NCBI RefSeq assembly: GCF_900099825.1
Contig: NZ_LT629693.1
Coordinates: 5,653,001 to 5,717,000 of the forward strand
DNA: 64,000 nt
Origin: Bradyrhizobium ottawaense
GTDB taxonomy: Bacteria > Pseudomonadota > Alphaproteobacteria > Rhizobiales > Xanthobacteraceae
Direction of reading: 5' to 3'
Within the stretch, counting starts at the first letter, position 1, and every line of letters starts with the position of its first letter. The translations under genes and the position numbers were made by a program. The notes beneath the pieces are model-generated. The model did not search any database. It was not told the origin of the DNA and was given only the letters and a program-made list of their open reading frames with translations. Below are positions 62,829 to 64,000 of the stretch, in pieces.

Positions 62829-63755
62829 CTATTCCCATTCAATTTCGGAGAATGCTGCGGTTGCGTTGCGGGCATTGTAGTCGTCGAACAATTCCCATCG
62901 CGATCGCTCGGAAGCGGCAGCGATACTGGCGGCAGCCGTGATCGGCTTGCCGCCGGCGACCAGCGCGCGAACGTCCGACGCCAGCGTCTGGAGATAACGG
63001 CGCTCGTCGGCAAGCGCGTCCGGCCATGCGCTTACAGCTCCGTGACCGGGAATCACGCGCTGCGCGGGCTGGGTGGCAAGTTGGTCGATGACGGCAAGAT
63101 AGCCACGAATGCTGCCGTCCATCACGGGGACGTGGGTAAGGAATACCAGGTCGCCCGCGAACAGCGTTGCGGTCTGCTCGTCAAACAAAGTGAGGTCGCT
63201 GTCGCTGTGCGCCGTCGGCCACGACCGCAGCAGCAGGGTGCGCGAACCGAGATCGAGCTTGAGCGTGCCGTCGACCAGAAGCGTCGGGGGTACGATCCGC
63301 ACCGGAGCGATCAACGCGTCGCCCATGATGCGGCGAAAGGCGTCGATGTAGAACGATCCGCGCGTGGCCAGTGCCCGTGGCAAATTCTTGTGGCCGACAA
63401 ATACGGTTCCATCAGCCACGAAGGCCGCATTGCCGAAAACGTGATCGGGATGGCCGTGGGTATTGACGACGTATCGGATCGGCCTGTCGGTGCGCGCGCG
63501 GATCGCTGCGAGCAATTGCAGTCCCTCGCGAACACTGCCGCCGGTATCGATCACCGCGACTGCGTCATTGCCGATGACAAATCCGATATTGGCGATGGCG
63601 CCGTCGTTCTCGCGCGTCATCAGCGCGGTCTGGCCGTCATGCACGAATACGCCGGGAGCGATCTCGTTCACCGGCAACGCTGGTTGCTGTGCTTGCGTCA
63701 ACGTCGATGACCAAAGCATCACCAACGAAGCAAGGATCAACACGCAGCGAGCCAT
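62829..63755 (-). CDS. Quinoprotein relay zinc metallohydrolase (MBL fold, SoxH-like)
   Basis: 308 aa. GGAGG is 7 nt before the ATG and a signal peptide ([18 protein letters not shown]) leads to the periplasm. The metallo-beta-lactamase motif HGHPDH is at H100, H102, D104, H105; further ligands are H in PTAHSD, D in FAGDLVF and H in IPGHGAV. SoxH-type enzymes are proposed to act with SoxYZ-like carriers in quinoprotein loci. The dehydrogenase itself (e.g. XoxF or another PQQ enzyme) is not in the window. Confidence 0.85.
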   Translation of the reverse strand: MARCVLILASLVMLWSSTLTQAQQPALPVNEIAPGVFVHDGQTALMTRENDGAIANIGFVIGNDAVAVIDTGGSVREGLQLLAAIRARTDRPIRYVVNTHGHPDHVFGNAAFVADGTVFVGHKNLPRALATRGSFYIDAFRRIMGDALIAPVRIVPPTLLVDGTLKLDLGSRTLLLRSWPTAHSDSDLTLFDEQTATLFAGDLVFLTHVPVMDGSIRGYLAVIDQLATQPAQRVIPGHGAVSAWPDALADERRYLQTLASDVRALVAGGKPITAAASIAAASERSRWELFDDYNARNATAAFSEIEWE

Positions 63756-63816
63756 GGTCTTGCCTCCGTGCCACCACGAAGCGTTATCAACGATCTGTGT
63801 TCCGTCGCCATGATTG

Positions 63817-63840
63817 GTTTGCGTCGCAACAGACGCAAAC
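63817..63840. promoter_or_regulatory. Perfect 9-bp inverted repeat upstream of the metallohydrolase operon
   Basis: GTTTGCGTC-GCAACA-GACGCAAAC spans 24 bp, 62 nt from the metallohydrolase start. Its dimer-like spacing suits a regulator site; it lacks a T-run on either strand. Confidence 0.5.
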
Positions 63841-64000
63841 TTTCACAAGGATTATTCCTGTTGCACGCTCCGGTTGGGAAGCATAGCATTTTGATTGTCT
63901 GCGGCTCACCTGAACTTCGGTTCGTTGCGATCGCCGACGCCGATGGATGGTTGGCAACATGGTGGGCGCGACGTGCAACAGCTCTCGATGACGGATGCCG

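Overview
The window looks like chromosome from a Bradyrhizobium-like alphaproteobacterium (Nitrobacteraceae/Rhizobiales). This is inferred from the high GC, many ABC and TRAP importers with CoA-linked catabolic genes, an OpgC glucan succinyltransferase, the PqqA type, and several families of palindromic intergenic repeats. I see no insertion sequence, prophage, CRISPR array or replication origin. The only RNA gene is a tRNA-Lys(CUU) at 41170-41245.

Layout. 1-3607: NitT/TauT-type ABC importer (ATPase cut by the window edge, permease, binding protein) with a PEBP-like and a cupin gene between its parts. 3643-10235: NUDIX-like gene, then a complete branched-chain-amino-acid-type (HAAT) ABC importer whose last gene overlaps a polyphosphate kinase 2 gene. 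10483-16646: opgC, a leucine-rich leader peptide and leuA, an acyltransferase, an Old Yellow Enzyme homologue and a small secreted protein. 16770-26231: membrane-anchored AraC regulator, sterol-desaturase-like enzyme, PrpF-like isomerase, and a LysR gene divergent from a monooxygenase/hydrolase/MFS/M24 operon. 26321-31715: GT39-like membrane glycosyltransferase, several very small genes and an MFS exporter. 31774-36107: a LacI regulator divergent from a PhyH dioxygenase/MHS transporter/TIM-barrel operon, with two tandem operator-like sites between them. 36108-37170: repeat-rich non-coding DNA. 37171-40994: TRAP importer and an LTXXQ periplasmic protein.

41399-56065 reads as one convergent catabolic island. 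A forward operon encodes a Rieske dioxygenase (alpha, beta), enoyl-CoA hydratase homologue, SDR, esterase and acyl-CoA dehydrogenase. A reverse operon encodes an FAD oxidoreductase, a complete HAAT importer and an acyl-CoA ligase. The two promoter regions share a 26-bp element (24/26 identical), and a TetR gene is divergent from the reverse operon. Import, CoA activation, ring oxidation and beta-oxidation-like steps are therefore probably controlled together; the substrate is unknown.

56296-64000 holds small secreted proteins, a three-gene MotA/TolQ/ExbB-like operon and, facing it, a 26-codon pqqA gene (59372-59452) with no pqqBCDE nearby. Further on are a SoxYZ-like carrier and a zinc metallohydrolase of the quinoprotein relay type, so this end looks like the flank of a PQQ-dependent alcohol dehydrogenase locus.
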